In this document: piece by piece, positions 35,783 through 37,500 of the stretch
Position numbering within the stretch: the stretch's first letter is position 1
How the letters are laid out: every line of letters begins with the position of its first letter
Assembly (NCBI GenBank): GCA_015478945.1
Contig: JABUQX010116915.1
Coordinates: forward strand, 2,501 to 40,000
Direction of reading: 5' to 3'
Length of the DNA stretch: 37,500 bases
From: Trachelipus rathkii
Lineage: Eukaryota; Arthropoda; Malacostraca; Isopoda; Trachelipodidae
The notes under the pieces: generated by a model
What the model was told of the DNA's origin: nothing
What the model saw: the letters and a program-made list of their open reading frames with translations, nothing else
Databases searched by the model: none
Position numbers and translations under genes: made by a program

Positions 35783-36115
35783 CTAATCTTCCACTTCACA
35801 TGTCCGTACACATTTACAACTGTCCTTTCCATCCAGATCCAGAAATAGACTCCAAAACCTAATCCAGCTCACTCCTAATCTCCACTCTGTTCCTCTGTTT
35901 CTAATTTTTCCCAACATCCTTTGTTTGCCGCTCTGGTTTGATACACTATTTCGCCTCTTTGTCATAGTCCACTTTTTACACCTTTCAGAATACAAGCTTG
36001 GCAGCCTTTCAGCTACAAGCTTGCACTCATTAAACCTGTTAAGAAGAAGAGGAGAACTCTCAACTTTCAGAACATGGTTCAATTTAGTTTTAACTCTATC
36101 TTGTACACAATTTTT
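35783..36115 (-). CDS. Doubtful open frame, possible old transposon remnant
   Basis: A minus-strand frame stays open for 110 codons, from after a TAG near 36118 to a TAG at 35783, with a TTG possible start at 36080-36082. It is rich in Lys, Arg, Ser and Leu, has four Cys, and contains the stretch CKKWTMTKRRNS. I recognise no domain. The opposite strand is also open for 115 codons over the same bases (35787-36134), so at least one of the two is an artefact. In a third reading, the minus strand at 35794-35808 gives YGHVK, a motif common near the C-terminus of some LINE reverse transcriptases. A worn coding fragment is plausible but unproven. Confidence 0.25.
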   Translation of the reverse strand, partial: KNCVQDRVKTKLNHVLKVESSPLLLNRFNECKLVAERLPSLYSERCKKWTMTKRRNSVSNQSGKQRMLGKIRNRGTEWRLGVSWIRFWSLFLDLDGKDSCKCVRTCEVED

Positions 36116-36149
36116 CTATGACTGTAATGGATGATCTGAGAATATTTTA

Positions 36150-37500
36150 ATTCTTGCCAATGTTTTCTGGATCCCAACTGATATATTATATGAATGCCCG
36201 TAGGATAGATACTTCTGCTATGTCTATATCTCTCTAGACTTTATATGGCACTTCTCAAATGCTTTCATAATGATTTATATAATAGCAATATATAAAATCT
36301 GGAAGTTCTGTCACATAAAAAATAAGTATAAGGTACAAAATTAATAAGATTATGGTCCACAATAAGCCTTTATGTATCCGTAAAAATTTTTTATATAATA
36401 TAAATAAAAGTGATTCACACTCTCATCTTTGAATATAAAATTAATACACCACCATCCAGATCATAAGAATCTCACGAACTCAGAACGCACTTACCTTATA
36501 TCAATAGAGACAGACTATCTTAACTCACGACTCTAGCAGCTAAAACTGCAGCTCATTACTTTCAACATACTATACAAAAACTTGTAATGAGTTATAATCA
36601 CATCTTATCTTTCAATCATAATATTATATTGTAACTTCTTTGAAGTTCAACACGTATTATCTCAACTTCTAATAGAGGGGTTGAAGTTGTATAAAAAACC
36701 ACCCCCATACTACCAGCTGTTAGATGTTGTTACTAAAATGATTGAAAATAAACTAAAGAGATGTTAGCGGATGCTGAATCGATGGACAGCTTCGGTCGTT
36801 GCGAGCTCAATAGACATTGAAAGAGCATAGAAAAAGTGCGAGAAAATGGATACCATTCAACAAGTGGTTATAGACCCAATTACCCTCATAAACCATATCG
36901 TTTCATCACAATACACTTGGTCTAAACCCCTATTATAATTGGAGTGATAAATTATATGAGTATTCCCTCATTCATATCATAATATACTCAATAAAAAACA
37001 CCTATAAATATACATATTATCTAACGATAAAAATATAAACAATCACTAAATATGAATATAAAACTAAAGCAACATATCTCGAAAAAATAATATCATATAG
37101 AGTAAGTATCTACACATAATACTATTATCGTAAATCATACAAAATATAGAAAAAACATCAAAATATTTAAACCTCACACCACACATAATAATTAAGACAT
37201 ATCCTTAACAAAATATGTACCTTCTTTACTAATGTACATTAGTGACATAGTAATACATAAAAATATATTTATATACATTAAACATCGTAAGTAACAACTA
37301 TACGACTACTACTATCATACAGTACGAAAAAAATAAAAAACCCCTATACATAATACAATTAATCACTATAGTTAATAAACTATTACACACTCATTAATAT
37401 TATGATGATAATATAAAACACCTAACATACTATATAGATATCAAATACCAATAATATAAGACCAGTAATATAACTCAATAAAAAGAGCAATAATAATAAT
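36150..37500. other. A/C-rich AT DNA without a recognisable gene
   Basis: G becomes scarce on the + strand, especially after 36.9 kb, continuing the C-over-G bias. A slightly more complex patch at 36740-36870 has no recognisable feature. Confidence 0.5.

Noticed and set aside
1..37500. Fungal or protist mitochondrial DNA as the source, given the AT content and GC clusters.
   Set aside because: No mitochondrial gene, intron or rRNA is visible in 37.5 kb, and a LINE reverse transcriptase fragment fits a nuclear animal genome better. A low-quality or artificial sequence cannot be excluded from sequence alone.
1..37500. CRISPR arrays, phage or bacterial operons.
   Set aside because: No regularly spaced identical repeats, no ribosome-binding-site plus long frame pairs, and no bacterial-type gene density anywhere.

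Overview
This looks like AT-rich, non-coding, repeat-laden nuclear DNA from an animal. I found no intact gene, no bacterial operon, no CRISPR array and no rRNA. No reading frame that starts at a usual start codon exceeds 112 codons, and almost all look like chance frames. The strongest evidence for an animal genome is a decayed Jockey-type non-LTR (LINE) reverse transcriptase at about 32.6-33.5 kb. A degenerate tRNA-like A-box/B-box unit at 13.9 kb agrees with this. Very heavy (TA)n microsatellite content together with a Jockey-like LINE would suit an arthropod, perhaps a crustacean such as a shrimp, but that host guess is inference only.

Layout. 1-1.5 kb is mixed unique-looking DNA with one TA tract. 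1.5-6.95 kb is a long block rich in G and poor in C on the + strand. 7.1-8.5 kb is ATT/TA low-complexity DNA. 8.6-9.95 kb is mixed. 10-12.03 kb is almost pure AT. 12.04-17.3 kb is a block of the opposite kind, rich in C and poor in G; it holds the tRNA-like unit and one copy of dispersed family F2. 17.3-20.1 kb is mixed, and 20.1-20.7 kb is AT-rich. 20.9-21.9 kb is again G-rich. 22-23.3 kb is AT repeats. 23.3-27.9 kb is C-rich with an embedded GC-rich enclave (F2 copy, minus strand). 28-29.9 kb is mixed with two odd GC-rich low-complexity stretches. 29.9-30.8 kb is AT. 30.84-31.67 kb is purine-rich and carries another F2 copy. 32.1-32.58 kb is TA. 32.6-33.5 kb is the LINE remnant. 33.67-34.95 kb is a very long TA array. 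34.95-35.26 kb is a copy of dispersed family F1. 35.4-35.74 kb is TA, and 35.75-37.5 kb is mixed, becoming A/C-rich.

Three discoveries come from reading the sequence against itself. Family F1 is a diverged inverted pair about 29.5 kb apart (5.25-5.47 kb minus, 34.95-35.26 kb plus). Family F2 has three diverged copies (about 15.3 kb plus, 26.1-26.7 kb minus, 31.3-31.8 kb plus), with a GC-rich part, an A-run, and a short conserved segment beyond it. The LINE remnant is recognisable in three frames with correct motif spacing. The kilobase-scale alternation of G-rich and C-rich strands is the most unusual large-scale property and is not explained by any coding content I can see. No functional gene set acts together here. 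The limits are real: all alignments were done by eye, and boundaries are approximate to tens of bases.
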